Positions 39,312 through 48,803 of a DNA stretch of 64,000 nt are shown in pieces. Below the pieces are notes generated by a model. The model made no database searches. It was not told the origin of the DNA and saw nothing but the letters and a program-made list of their open reading frames with translations. This stretch comes from Leclercia adecarboxylata (GTDB lineage Bacteria > Pseudomonadota > Gammaproteobacteria > Enterobacterales > Enterobacteriaceae), in NCBI RefSeq assembly GCF_006171285.1, contig NZ_CP040889.1:186001-250000 (forward strand), given 5' to 3'. Position 1 is the first letter of the stretch, and every line of letters begins with the position of its first letter. The position numbers and the translations under genes were made by a program.

Positions 39312-41829
39312 TGATTAAAACCACTCCAGAATCCGCTTCAGATCCCTGAAGCAAATAATTAACTCGACATTCTTCATTCGCTTCCATACCCCAGCGTGCA
39401 ATTAACTCACCGCGGTTTTCCAGGCCGGTCAGGTAGACCTGGCCCTGATCCCCCACAATAAATCCGGCTGAATTTTTATCGGTGGCAACAGTGACTGTGG
39501 CCCCGAACGGAACGGGTTGCCCCGTTGCCCTGGTCAGAGTCATTAATACGCGAGTGCCCACATTGGCTTTATATACAGCTCTCACCACCGCGCCCCGCGT
39601 GGGAATGACGGTCTGGGTAGTTAATTCCAGCTCAACGTCATCCGGCAGTGTTTCAGTGTCCAGACTCAGGCTGTTCTTACGATACAGCGAGACATTGCTG
39701 GCGATGGTATAACCCCGGTAATCGGTATTCACGCCGGTCTGGCCTGTTACGCCCACCCCCGACGCGCCCGGGGCTTTAATCAGTGCAAGGGTTTCACCAA
39801 AAGGCTGCGCCAGCGTCACACCGTCGGCATGCACTATAACGCCTCCATTCAGGCCATAGTTAACCCGCTGCATATTATCGTCAGTGCTATACCCGCCGGT
39901 GACTTCGCCATAGGTTCCGTGATAGTCAGCGCTAAGGTTACCGCTATGACCAGTTCCGTCATTGCCATACCCTTGCTGTACACCCCAGCTCAGGGCATTT
40001 TCCTGCAACGCCGTGCCGCTCAGACCAACCGTATGGGTTGTATCCCCTTTCTTACTGCTATTCAGGCTGTAGCTGGCCCAGGTATTACTCAGGAAACGAT
40101 CTAAAGGAACACTTATATTTAAAGCCAGGATCTGGTCTTTATCATAGGTTTTCTCCCCGTCGCTACCCTCTGCGCTCGCGTTATTGCTATAGGTATAACT
40201 CAGTCCCCAGGTGATACCGTTCCACGCGTTGTTATAGCTGACGCTGTATGAACTCATCGTCTTGTCAGCGTTCCAGTAATCTTCACGGATTGCGCTGCCG
40301 GTGATCGAGCCGAAGGCAGGGCCGAGCGTTTGACTCAGCGTCAATTCAGCGCGGTTACGCCGATGATCCTGCAACGACTGACTGTTGCTATCGGCGTCAA
40401 GCACGTCCTGCATCCCGTAATATCCCGCGGTGGAATAGCGATAGCTGGTCGCCGAGAAATTGGTTCCGGTATCGGTAAAGTTTTTGCTATAGCGCACGCG
40501 CCAGGCTTGCCCGCTTGTTTTATCCTGCGTCTCAGGGCTCGACCAAGCCTGGGTAACGTCCACAGACAACGCCCCGATCTCACCCATATTTTTACCAACG
40601 CCGATAGCGTAGGACTGATAGGGGCTGGACGCCTGTATACCGCCATAAAGGGTTAAGCCCTTCGGTAGACCATACATAGCGGTTCCCTGCATCAGCGGGC
40701 GCTTTTCTGCCTGGCTATCACTGGGACGATATTGCCCCCCCGTCAGGCTGTACTTCAGTCGCCCCTCTCGCTGCAGAACAGGCACAGAGGCATAGGGCAC
40801 GACAAAATCCTGTTCGCTGCCGTCCGCTTCTTTCACCGAAACACTTAAATCACCCGCACCGCCGGTAGGGTACATATCGGTAATTTCAAAGGCGCCGGGG
40901 GCAACATAGCTCTGGTAGATGGTGTAGCCATTCTGGCGGATAACCACCTGAGCGTTGGTACGCGCAATACCGCGAACCACAGGGGCATAGCCTTTCTGGC
41001 TGTCGGATAGCATCTCATCGTCGGAGGCCAGCTGCCCACCGCGAAAAGGAATACTGTCAAATACGTCGGAAGGCGATGAACTGTCGCCGAGCGTCAGCTG
41101 GCTTTTCAAAGGAACGATATTGCGCTGGGCATACGTATAAACCGTATCCCACTGCGCTTTACCATCAGAATCGCGGCGCCATGTCATATAATTACGCAGA
41201 CGCCAGGGGCCAATATTCACGCCCGGACGCAGATTCGCGTACTGACTCTGGCTGTTACTGGAGGTGCTATTTCTGCCCCAGGTGTTATCACCGCTGATGC
41301 TGTAATTCAGCAGCAAGGCGTTAATGCCTTCGTCCCACATTTCTGGCGCAACATAGCCGCGCGCCTGGGATGTAAGTGCCGCCTGAGGAAAACTCAACAA
41401 TAGTTTTTGCGCACCAAAGATGAAATCGGCAGTCGCCTTTGGGATCGCCGCAAGATTTGCGCATTCAGGATCTTTATCGAGTCCGGGAAAGAGATCGGTT
41501 TTGACACCATAACTTTGCAGCAATCCTATCGACAGACACGGCTGGAGGCTTTGATCGCCTTCGGCCTTTGCCACCGATTTAAAATCAATCTCGCGGGTAT
41601 CCACCGTCTGATCGTTTACCACGACCTCAACGCGATATTTACCTGGCACCTGCGCTCCACGTGCAAAAGAGGAGAGATCAATACCTCTCATCGAGGGGTT
41701 ACCCACTTCGAGCAGTGCCGGATTAAAATACTCTTCGGCACTGGCGCTCTGCATAATACCCGGCAACGCCAGCGCAATTAAACAGGCCAGACGAGTCGGT
41801 GTAAACCAGGAGTATAATATCTTGCGCAT
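39295..41829 (-). CDS. Fimbrial outer membrane usher
   Basis: An 844-residue FimD/PapC-family usher that translocates chaperone-bound subunits and anchors the fimbria. It has a signal peptide to about residue 31 (SASA-EEYFNPALLE), the N-terminal chaperone-binding domain, and a central beta barrel with the plug (about 225-310, RGIARTNAQVVIRQNGYTIY). Two C-terminal Ig-like domains contain paired Cys. The length is normal, so the gene appears functional. Confidence 0.95.
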   Translation of the reverse strand: MRKILYSWFTPTRLACLIALALPGIMQSASAEEYFNPALLEVGNPSMRGIDLSSFARGAQVPGKYRVEVVVNDQTVDTREIDFKSVAKAEGDQSLQPCLSIGLLQSYGVKTDLFPGLDKDPECANLAAIPKATADFIFGAQKLLLSFPQAALTSQARGYVAPEMWDEGINALLLNYSISGDNTWGRNSTSSNSQSQYANLRPGVNIGPWRLRNYMTWRRDSDGKAQWDTVYTYAQRNIVPLKSQLTLGDSSSPSDVFDSIPFRGGQLASDDEMLSDSQKGYAPVVRGIARTNAQVVIRQNGYTIYQSYVAPGAFEITDMYPTGGAGDLSVSVKEADGSEQDFVVPYASVPVLQREGRLKYSLTGGQYRPSDSQAEKRPLMQGTAMYGLPKGLTLYGGIQASSPYQSYAIGVGKNMGEIGALSVDVTQAWSSPETQDKTSGQAWRVRYSKNFTDTGTNFSATSYRYSTAGYYGMQDVLDADSNSQSLQDHRRNRAELTLSQTLGPAFGSITGSAIREDYWNADKTMSSYSVSYNNAWNGITWGLSYTYSNNASAEGSDGEKTYDKDQILALNISVPLDRFLSNTWASYSLNSSKKGDTTHTVGLSGTALQENALSWGVQQGYGNDGTGHSGNLSADYHGTYGEVTGGYSTDDNMQRVNYGLNGGVIVHADGVTLAQPFGETLALIKAPGASGVGVTGQTGVNTDYRGYTIASNVSLYRKNSLSLDTETLPDDVELELTTQTVIPTRGAVVRAVYKANVGTRVLMTLTRATGQPVPFGATVTVATDKNSAGFIVGDQGQVYLTGLENRGELIARWGMEANEECRVNYLLQGSEADSGVVLINEICK

Positions 41830-41868
41830 AAAAATTCTTATCCCATGCCCCTGCAGAGTTTCCCCTCT

Positions 41869-42546
41869 TTAAATAGCGGCGTGATGAGTCTTTCCTACCC
41901 CACCAAAATCATTGATCAGTTTGAATGTTACAGGCCCTGAGCTTACGCCAGCCGGTAATGAAAACGTTGCAGACGCCCCCGGTGCAACATAGGTGGGTTC
42001 AGGTACTTTTTTTCCCGCAACGGTAATCTCATTAAAATTCATATAATAATTCCCGGGATTACTCACCGAAATATTGTTAGAGGAACGTGTCCATTTCAGC
42101 TGGTCAGCAAAATCTTCCGGGTTTTTTCTTTTTAACGAAGCCGGGCGGTATATTAATTTGATGCGGGTTTTCACCGCAATCTGCAACGAGTTTGCTTTTC
42201 TTTCCGCCGCTGGAATGGCTTTAATATTTAGCCAGAACATTGATTCTTTATTGTCCGGTACACTCCCCGCGCGGACAATCCTCATGGTATTTTCCTGTCC
42301 ACGATCCAGTCGATACAGGGGAGGTGTAATGACAAAGGGAATTTTCCCGCTGCTATTATCCGGGTTATCGAACCATGACTGAATAAGATAAGGAACGCTA
42401 TCTGGATTTGAAACGCCGATTGCCGCTTCCTTTTTCCCGCCGTCGTAAATTACGCGCGTTCCGCCAATATTAACGCCCGCACACACTGACGAGGCGCAAA
42501 ATAGCGCCAGCAAACCTGTCAAAAGGTTATTTCTGATATGTTGCAT
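41869..42546 (-). CDS. Periplasmic fimbrial chaperone
   Basis: A 225-residue PapD/FimC-family chaperone. The signal peptide ends about residue 23 (SSVCA-GVNIGGTRVIY) and two Ig-like domains follow. The conserved RVIYDG start of strand A1, the subunit-capping strand (NSLQIAVKTRIKLIYRP) with basic residues, and NPGNYYMNFNEITV in domain 2 are present. It is the first gene of the fimbrial operon, followed by the usher after 39 bp. Confidence 0.93.
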   Translation of the reverse strand: MQHIRNNLLTGLLALFCASSVCAGVNIGGTRVIYDGGKKEAAIGVSNPDSVPYLIQSWFDNPDNSSGKIPFVITPPLYRLDRGQENTMRIVRAGSVPDNKESMFWLNIKAIPAAERKANSLQIAVKTRIKLIYRPASLKRKNPEDFADQLKWTRSSNNISVSNPGNYYMNFNEITVAGKKVPEPTYVAPGASATFSLPAGVSSGPVTFKLINDFGGVGKTHHAAI

Positions 42547-42696
42547 AATTAACCAGTGGATTTTAGCTGAAAAAGATACCTGCGCTGTCGTTACAGGGTG
42601 ATAAATAGTTCGGCAGAGTATTTAGCTTTTTAGCAAATCCAACAATCAAAGCGCAGCGTAATTTTATGCTAAGAGATGCTTTACCCTATTTATAAA

Positions 42697-42735
42697 GCAA
42701 AAACCCGCGCAGAGAAGCTTGCGCGGGTTTTGACT
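42697..42735 (-). terminator. Terminator of erfK
   Basis: AAAACCCGCGCA and TGCGCGGGTTTT form a long stem with a short loop just after the erfK stop codon; both strands carry T or A runs. Confidence 0.85.
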
Positions 42736-42747
42736 GATGTTGTCAGC

Positions 42748-43701
42748 TCATTGGCCGAGCGTTGCCACCAGCGGCGTCTCGCGCGCGCCATAGCCGATAT
42801 TTACCGGCATACCCGACCGGCGCTCCAGTGCTCCGTCAACCTTCACCGCATCCACAGTCCCATCGGTGAGCTGCGCGCGCAGCCCTGCCGTCATCGGCAA
42901 CGGCACTTTATTGCTGGATTCAAATTCCGCGCGATTGCGCGACAGCGGTTCGTGAACTTCGACCCACCGGCTGCCGTCCGGCTCGGTGGTGACTTTAACC
43001 GGCTGATCGATAAGCTGCACCCGGGTTCCGACCGGGACATTGTCGAACAGGTATTTAATATCGGCGTTACGCAGACGAATGCAGCCCTGGCTCACGCGCA
43101 GCCCGATGCCAAAGTTTGAATTGGTACCATGAATAGCATACAGCCTGCCGATATACAGGGCATATAGCCCCATCGGGTTGTCCGGCCCTGCAGGCACGAA
43201 GGCTGGCAGCGTTTTGCCCTCTTTGGCGTAGGCCCGACGGGTGTTTGGCGTTGGTGACCAGGTTGGCCCGTCCTGCTTGCGCTCAACGGCGGTGACCCAG
43301 TTGCGCGGCGTCTCGCGCCCGGCTTCACCGATACCGATTGGGAAGATCTCAACGGTGTTGCTCCCTTTCGGATAATAATAGAGACGCATCTCCGCCACGT
43401 TGACCACAATGCCCTCGCGCACCGTCGGCGGCAGGATCAGCTGCTGCGGCACAACCAGCTGTGTACCGGCTTTGGGTAAAAACGGATCGACACCCGGGTT
43501 GGCCTCCAGCATATTGCTGAGCCCCTGCCCGTGCTGCGCCGCAAACGCCTCCAGCGGCAATTTATTATCATGCGGAACGACGATCGTCTGCGCGCTTCCT
43601 ACCAGGCGGCTCCCTTCAGGCGGCAACGGATAGCTCACCGCCAGTACATTCTGGCTCACCAGTAAAGCAGTAATAAAACCCAACTTCTTAATACGACCCA
43701 T
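42748..43701 (-). CDS. erfK: L,D-transpeptidase ErfK (LdtA)
   Basis: A periplasmic YkuD-domain enzyme that attaches Braun lipoprotein to meso-diaminopimelate in peptidoglycan. From ATG 43701 (after GGAAGGGA) the 317-residue protein has a signal peptide to about residue 21, a LysM-like domain (about 38-88, [18 protein letters not shown]) and the catalytic YkuD motif with His191 (HGTN) and Cys207 (SQGCIRL). An ATG one codon earlier is equally possible. It is divergent from shiA. Confidence 0.95.
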   Translation of the reverse strand: MGRIKKLGFITALLVSQNVLAVSYPLPPEGSRLVGSAQTIVVPHDNKLPLEAFAAQHGQGLSNMLEANPGVDPFLPKAGTQLVVPQQLILPPTVREGIVVNVAEMRLYYYPKGSNTVEIFPIGIGEAGRETPRNWVTAVERKQDGPTWSPTPNTRRAYAKEGKTLPAFVPAGPDNPMGLYALYIGRLYAIHGTNSNFGIGLRVSQGCIRLRNADIKYLFDNVPVGTRVQLIDQPVKVTTEPDGSRWVEVHEPLSRNRAEFESSNKVPLPMTAGLRAQLTDGTVDAVKVDGALERRSGMPVNIGYGARETPLVATLGQ

Positions 43702-43938
43702 CATTCCCTTCCTCTGTCGCTCCACGTGTCTGACAAGCATAGTCTTGTTGCTGCGTTTATAGCCAGCCAACAAATCATCATTACGATGAATATCACCCGT
43801 TTAGCTCATGCCGGGATAAAAACGTTTTCAGCTGTCCGCTGTCGCGGTAGTCTCTTACCCGCCGCTGTTTAAAGGCAACGGTAATGTGAGCGATCTTCTT
43901 CCTATACCTATAAGAAAATAACCTCAGACAGGATCACT

Positions 43939-45249
43939 ATGGATACCACCCTCGCTTCCTCGTCCCCCGACGGGGCAACACCATCGCTTCAGCGCGCACG
44001 CCGCGCGGCCCTTGGCAGTTTTGCCGGTGCGGTAGTCGACTGGTACGATTTTCTGCTGTACGGCATTACCGCCGCGCTGGTTTTTAACCGCGAATTTTTC
44101 CCGCAAATAAGCCCGGCAATGGGCACCCTCGCCGCCTTTGCCACCTTTGGTGTCGGCTTTCTCTTTCGCCCGCTGGGCGGAGTGATCTTCGGCCATTTCG
44201 GCGACAGGCTGGGCCGCAAACGGATGCTGATGCTGACGGTGTGGATGATGGGGATCGCCACGGCGCTGATTGGTATTCTTCCCTCTTTTGCCGCTATTGG
44301 CTGGTGGGCACCGGTTCTGCTGGTCACCCTGCGCGCCGTTCAGGGTTTTGCCGTCGGCGGCGAATGGGGCGGCGCGGCGCTGCTGTCGGTTGAAAGCGCC
44401 CCGGCACGTAAAAAAGCCTTTTACAGCAGCGGCGTACAGGTGGGTTATGGTGTGGGTCTGCTGCTCTCCACCGGACTGGTGTCGCTGATAAGTACCCTCA
44501 CCACAGACGAACAGTTCCTGAGCTGGGGCTGGCGCATCCCGTTCCTGTTCAGCATTGTACTGGTGCTGGGGGCGCTGTGGGTACGTAAGGGGATGGATGA
44601 GTCTGCCGAGTTCGAACAGCAGCGACAGCAACCCGCAGAGCAGCGCCGCCTGCCGGTGATGGACGCGCTGATCCGCCATCCCGGCGCGTTTTTGAAAATT
44701 ATCGCCCTGCGCCTGTGTGAACTGCTGACCATGTATATCGTCACCGCCTTCGCGCTAAGCTACTCGACCCAGAACCTGGGCCTGCCTCGCGAGCTGTTTT
44801 TGAATATTGGCCTGCTGGTGGGCGGCATCAGTTGCCTCACTATCCCCTGCTTTGCCTGGCTGGCGGACAGGTTTGGCCGCCGCCGGATCTATATCACCGG
44901 TGCGCTAACAGGTGCCCTGAGTACCTTCCCCTTCTTTATGGCCCTCGAAGCCCAGTCTGTTTTCTGGATTGTAGTCTTCGCCATTATGCTGGCGAATATT
45001 GCTCATGACATGGTGGTGTGCGTCCAGCAGCCGATGTTCACCGAACTGTTTGGTGCCAGCTACCGCTACAGCGGCGCAGGGGTTGGCTATCAGGTGGCGA
45101 GCGTGGTGGGAGGCGGATTCACGCCGTTTATCGCCGCCGCGCTGGTGACCTTCTCCGGCGGCGACTGGCAAAGCGTGGCTATCTATCTGCTGGCCGGGTG
45201 CCTGCTCTCTGCTGCGACCTGCCTGCTGATGAAACGCGCCGACGCCTGA
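43939..45249 (+). CDS. shiA: Shikimate transporter ShiA
   Basis: A major-facilitator proton symporter (metabolite:H+ family) for shikimate and dehydroshikimate uptake. The 436-residue protein has twelve membrane helices, the MFS loop 2-3 motif GHFGDRLGRKRM near residue 91, and DWYDFLLYG at the first helix. Length and order (followed by amn) match E. coli. Confidence 0.95.
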   Translation: MDTTLASSSPDGATPSLQRARRAALGSFAGAVVDWYDFLLYGITAALVFNREFFPQISPAMGTLAAFATFGVGFLFRPLGGVIFGHFGDRLGRKRMLMLTVWMMGIATALIGILPSFAAIGWWAPVLLVTLRAVQGFAVGGEWGGAALLSVESAPARKKAFYSSGVQVGYGVGLLLSTGLVSLISTLTTDEQFLSWGWRIPFLFSIVLVLGALWVRKGMDESAEFEQQRQQPAEQRRLPVMDALIRHPGAFLKIIALRLCELLTMYIVTAFALSYSTQNLGLPRELFLNIGLLVGGISCLTIPCFAWLADRFGRRRIYITGALTGALSTFPFFMALEAQSVFWIVVFAIMLANIAHDMVVCVQQPMFTELFGASYRYSGAGVGYQVASVVGGGFTPFIAAALVTFSGGDWQSVAIYLLAGCLLSAATCLLMKRADA

Positions 45250-45260
45250 TCTCACTTTTG

Positions 45261-45282
45261 TTTCACATACAGGTGACATACT
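45261..45282 (+). promoter_or_regulatory. Possible PhoB box upstream of amn
   Basis: TTTCACATACA and GGTGACATACT form two 11-bp-spaced repeats of CACATAC/GACATAC, reminiscent of the tandem PhoB half-sites at the E. coli amn promoter. The match to CTGTCAT is loose. Confidence 0.35.
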
Positions 45283-45322
45283 ATCGGGTAACGCCGTACA
45301 CCTGTGGAACAAGGAGACAGAG

Positions 45323-46777
45323 ATGAATAATAAGGGCTCCAGCCTGACCCCGGCTCAGGCACTGGAAACGCTGGATGCGCTGTACGACCAGGCGGTCAAC
45401 GCCCTGCGCAGCGCCATCAGCAACTATATCAAAGACGGAACGCTCCCCGATCCAGAGGCCAGAATGAATGGCCTCTTTGTTTATCCGTCACTTTCCGTGA
45501 CCTGGGATGGTAGCGCCACCAATCCACCAAAAACCCGCGCCTATGGCCGTTTTACCCATGCCGGATGCTACTCCACCACCGTCACCCGTCCGACGCTTTT
45601 CCGTCCTTATCTGGAAGAGCAGCTGACGCTGCTGTATCAGGATTATGGCGCCCATATCACCGTAGAGCCATCGCGCCATGAGATCCCCTATCCGTACGTT
45701 ATCGACGGCTCAGAGCTGACCCTGGACCGCTCCATGAGCGCGGGCCTGACGCGCCACTTCCCGACTACCGAGCTGTCGCAGATCGGCGATGAGACGGCGG
45801 ACGGGATCTACCATCCCGCGGAATTTTCCCCGCTGTCGCACTTTGACGCCCGCCGCGTCGATTTCTCACTGGCGCGCCTGCGCCACTACACCGGCACGCC
45901 CGCAGAACACTTCCAGCCGTTCGTGCTGTTTACCAACTACACCCGCTATGTGGATGAATTTGTGCGCTGGGGCTGCAGTCAGATCCTCGATCCCGACAGC
46001 CCGTACATCGCCCTCTCCTGCGCGGGTGGGATCTGGATCACCGCCGAAACCGAAGCCCCGGAACAGGCCATCTCCGATCTGGCGTGGAAAAAGCACCAGA
46101 TGCCCGCCTGGCACCTGGTCACCGCCGATGGGCAGGGCATCACCCTGATTAACATCGGCGTAGGTCCGTCTAACGCCAAAACCATCTGCGATCACCTCGC
46201 GGTACTGCGCCCGGACGTCTGGCTGATGATTGGTCACTGCGGCGGGCTGCGTGAAAGCCAGCTGATTGGCGATTACGTGCTGGCCCACGCCTACCTGCGT
46301 GACGACCACGTGCTGGATGCGGTGCTGCCGCCGGATATCCCTATCCCGAGCATCGCCGAGGTGCAGCGGGCGCTGTACGACGCCACTAAAGAGGTGAGCG
46401 GCATGCCGGGCGAAGAGGTTAAGCAGCGTCTGCGTACCGGAACGGTTGTCACCACCGACGACCGTAACTGGGAGCTGCGCTACTCGGCGTCGGCGCTGCG
46501 CTTTAACTTAAGCCGCGCGGTGGCGATCGATATGGAGAGCGCCACCATCGCCGCCCAGGGTTACCGCTTCCGCGTGCCCTACGGCACCCTGCTGTGCGTC
46601 TCCGATAAGCCGCTGCACGGCGAAATTAAGCTCCCCGGCCAGGCCAACCGTTTCTACGAGGGGGCCATCTCCGAGCATCTGCAGATTGGCATTCGCGCCA
46701 TCGATCGGCTGCGCGCCGAGGGCGATAAATTACACTCGCGTAAACTGCGTACCTTTAACGAGCCGCCGTTCCGCTAA
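45323..46777 (+). CDS. amn: AMP nucleosidase Amn
   Basis: Amn hydrolyses AMP to adenine and ribose 5-phosphate in the cytoplasm, balancing adenylate pools. The 484 residues equal the E. coli protein. An N-terminal regulatory domain is followed by a nucleoside-phosphorylase-like catalytic domain (from about 280; GHCGGLRESQLIGDYVLAHA and the late VAIDMESATIAAQGY active-site stretch). It has an AAGGAG ribosome site, and the next gene starts 18 bp downstream. Confidence 0.98.
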   Translation: MNNKGSSLTPAQALETLDALYDQAVNALRSAISNYIKDGTLPDPEARMNGLFVYPSLSVTWDGSATNPPKTRAYGRFTHAGCYSTTVTRPTLFRPYLEEQLTLLYQDYGAHITVEPSRHEIPYPYVIDGSELTLDRSMSAGLTRHFPTTELSQIGDETADGIYHPAEFSPLSHFDARRVDFSLARLRHYTGTPAEHFQPFVLFTNYTRYVDEFVRWGCSQILDPDSPYIALSCAGGIWITAETEAPEQAISDLAWKKHQMPAWHLVTADGQGITLINIGVGPSNAKTICDHLAVLRPDVWLMIGHCGGLRESQLIGDYVLAHAYLRDDHVLDAVLPPDIPIPSIAEVQRALYDATKEVSGMPGEEVKQRLRTGTVVTTDDRNWELRYSASALRFNLSRAVAIDMESATIAAQGYRFRVPYGTLLCVSDKPLHGEIKLPGQANRFYEGAISEHLQIGIRAIDRLRAEGDKLHSRKLRTFNEPPFR

Positions 46778-46795
46778 TCATAAAAAAGGAAAGTT

Positions 46796-48562
46796 ATGCA
46801 AACCCCATCACCGCTCTCCGCCCTGCGCCAGTGGCTGGAAACCCAGGCGCTGGATGGCATTATCGTGCCGCGCGCCGATGCCTTTCAGAGTGAATATTGC
46901 CACCCGCACGACGATATTCTCGCCTGGCTGACCGGCTTCGACGGCTCGGCGGGCCACGCCCTGATCCTGCGCGATCGCGCCCTGCTGTTTGTCGACGGAC
47001 GTTATCAGGTTCAGGCCCGTGAACAGGTTAATCTGGCCGAGATTGAGATCCTGCACCTGCACAACGATCCGCTGGCGGAATGGTTGCAGCAGAACGTGGC
47101 GGCAGATACCCGAATCGCTTTTGAAGCGATGCTGATGACCAACGTCCAGTACGAAGCGCTGAACGCCAGCCACTGCGAGTTGGTCGCCCTGAATGACTCC
47201 CCGTTCGATCTGCTCTGGCAGGATCGTCCGGCCCCGCCTGTGGGTGCCATCCGCGAAATGCCGTTGGCGATCAGCGGCGAGAGCAGCGCCGATAAACGCC
47301 AGCGCGTGGCCGCTATTCTGGCAAAACAGAACGCCGATTATCTGGCCATCACTCAGCCGGACAACATCGCCTGGCTGCTCAACGTGCGCGGCAGCGATAT
47401 CCCGATGAGCCCGGTGCCAAACTCGTTTGCCCTGCTGAGCCACGAGGGTGCGGTGGAGTGGTTTGTCGCGCCAGAGAAAACCCGCGGACTTCCGTCCGCG
47501 CTGCTGGAGAGCCTGACGTTATCGCCTGAAGCGGATTTCCTGACGCGCAGCCAGCAACTCTGTGTGGGTAAACGACTTATGATTGATGCCGATACAGCGC
47601 CTGTCGCCCTGCGCTTTGCCGTTGAATCGCAGGGCGAGATCGTCTGGCACGCCGATCCGATCACCGCGATGAAAGCACACAAAAACCCTGTCGAGCTGGC
47701 GGGCTACCGCGACAGTCACCATCAGGATGGCGTGGCATGGGTCAACTTCCTTGCCTGGCTGGCGCACGAGGTGCCGCGTCGCGAAGCCGCTGACAACCCG
47801 ATTACCGAACTGGAGGCCCAGGCGCAGCAGCTTATCTTCCGCCAGCAGCGGCCGGGCTTTATCGAACAGAGTTTTGCCACCATATCCGCCTCCGCCGGCA
47901 ACGCGGCGATGTGCCACTACCACTCCAGCGAGCAGACCAATACCGCCATCACCCGCGCGCATTTTTACCTCAACGATTCCGGCGGGCAGTATCACAACGG
48001 TACCACCGACGCCACGCGCACTCTGGCTTTTGGTCCGCTGAGCGAGCAGTGTCGACTGCATTACACTGCGGTGTTGAAAGGCTTTTTATCGCTCATTTCC
48101 CTGCAATTCCCGACCGGGACATGCGGGCATCAGATTGATGCTTTTGCGCGGTCTGCGCTGTGGGAGCTGGGGCTCGATTTTGATCATGGCACCGGACATG
48201 GCGTCGGCCACCAGTTGCTGATCCATGAAAATCCGCAGCGGATCGCGAAGAAGGTCAACCCCTGGCCGCTGGTGGCAGGCAATATCATGACTATTGAGCC
48301 GGGCTATTATCTGGCCGATGCGTACGGTATCCGCATTGAAAACCAGGTGGAGGTGGTAGAAAGCGTGCCGGGCTTCTGCCGCTTCGCGTCGCTGACGCTG
48401 GCCCCGATTGATCTGAGCCAGGTGCAGCTGGCGCTGCTCAGCGATAAAGAGATTAAGTGGCTGAATGATTACCACCACCGGGTACGCGAGGCGCTCTCGC
48501 CGCACGTTAGCAGTGAGGCCCGTCCGTGGCTGATCGCGGCAACGGCGCGCGTGCACCGGTAG
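46796..48562 (+). CDS. M24 family Xaa-Pro aminopeptidase
   Basis: A 588-residue peptidase of the long eukaryote-like aminopeptidase P type, with two creatinase-like N-terminal domains and a C-terminal pita-bread domain. The five metal ligands are in place: Asp394, Asp405, His468, Glu501 and Glu515 (motifs NDSGGQYHNGTTD, HGTGHGVGH, TIEPGYY, IENQVEV). It should remove an N-terminal residue preceding proline. It lies 18 bp after amn, with an AAGGAAAG site, and is probably co-transcribed. E. coli has yeeN at this spot, so this gene differs from the E. coli layout. Confidence 0.92.
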   Translation: MQTPSPLSALRQWLETQALDGIIVPRADAFQSEYCHPHDDILAWLTGFDGSAGHALILRDRALLFVDGRYQVQAREQVNLAEIEILHLHNDPLAEWLQQNVAADTRIAFEAMLMTNVQYEALNASHCELVALNDSPFDLLWQDRPAPPVGAIREMPLAISGESSADKRQRVAAILAKQNADYLAITQPDNIAWLLNVRGSDIPMSPVPNSFALLSHEGAVEWFVAPEKTRGLPSALLESLTLSPEADFLTRSQQLCVGKRLMIDADTAPVALRFAVESQGEIVWHADPITAMKAHKNPVELAGYRDSHHQDGVAWVNFLAWLAHEVPRREAADNPITELEAQAQQLIFRQQRPGFIEQSFATISASAGNAAMCHYHSSEQTNTAITRAHFYLNDSGGQYHNGTTDATRTLAFGPLSEQCRLHYTAVLKGFLSLISLQFPTGTCGHQIDAFARSALWELGLDFDHGTGHGVGHQLLIHENPQRIAKKVNPWPLVAGNIMTIEPGYYLADAYGIRIENQVEVVESVPGFCRFASLTLAPIDLSQVQLALLSDKEIKWLNDYHHRVREALSPHVSSEARPWLIAATARVHR

Positions 48563-48571
48563 CCTGTACTC

Positions 48572-48593
48572 GCCCTCTCCTGGCGGAGAGGGC
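48572..48593 (+). terminator. Hairpin after the aminopeptidase gene
   Basis: GCCCTCTC / GAGAGGGC with a six-base loop, 10 bp past the stop codon. There is no strong T run, so it may be a terminator or a REP-like palindrome. Confidence 0.5.
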
Positions 48594-48609
48594 AATCAGA
48601 AAAAGCAAA

Positions 48610-48639
48610 AAGCCCGCTTAAGTTTCCTTAAGCGGGCTT
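48610..48639 (-). terminator. Terminator of tRNA-Asn copy 3
   Basis: The same perfect stem with GAAA loop, read on the minus strand, with a T run at 48607-48610. Confidence 0.9.
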
Positions 48640-48647
48640 CTTAAATA

Positions 48648-48723
48648 TGGCTCCTCTGACTGGACTCGAACCAGTGACATACGGATTAACAGTCCGCCGT
48701 TCTACCGACTGAACTACAGAGGA
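48648..48723 (-). tRNA. asnW: tRNA-Asn (GUU), copy 3
   Basis: The identical 76-nt tRNA-Asn on the minus strand. The orientation and position beside yeeO match E. coli asnW. Confidence 0.98.
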
Positions 48724-48741
48724 ATCGTGTGAACGGGGCGA

Positions 48742-48770
48742 ATATTAGCGATGCCACCTGGCGATGTCAA
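48742..48770 (-). promoter_or_regulatory. Sigma-70 promoter of tRNA-Asn copy 3
   Basis: Minus-strand TTGACA (48765-48770), 17 bp, TAATAT (48742-48747), with a CGCCCCG discriminator. Confidence 0.87.
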
Positions 48771-48803
48771 AGGCAGAATGCAGTTTTTGCATCGTTTGCC
48801 GAT

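Larger units (their letters stand above)
48602..48740 (-). repeat. 139-bp inverted repeat, right copy (tRNA-Asn and terminator)
   Basis: The exact reverse complement of 37621-37759, including the tRNA, its terminator and the CGCCCCG discriminator. It bounds the potentially invertible 10.8-kb segment on its right side. Confidence 0.88.
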
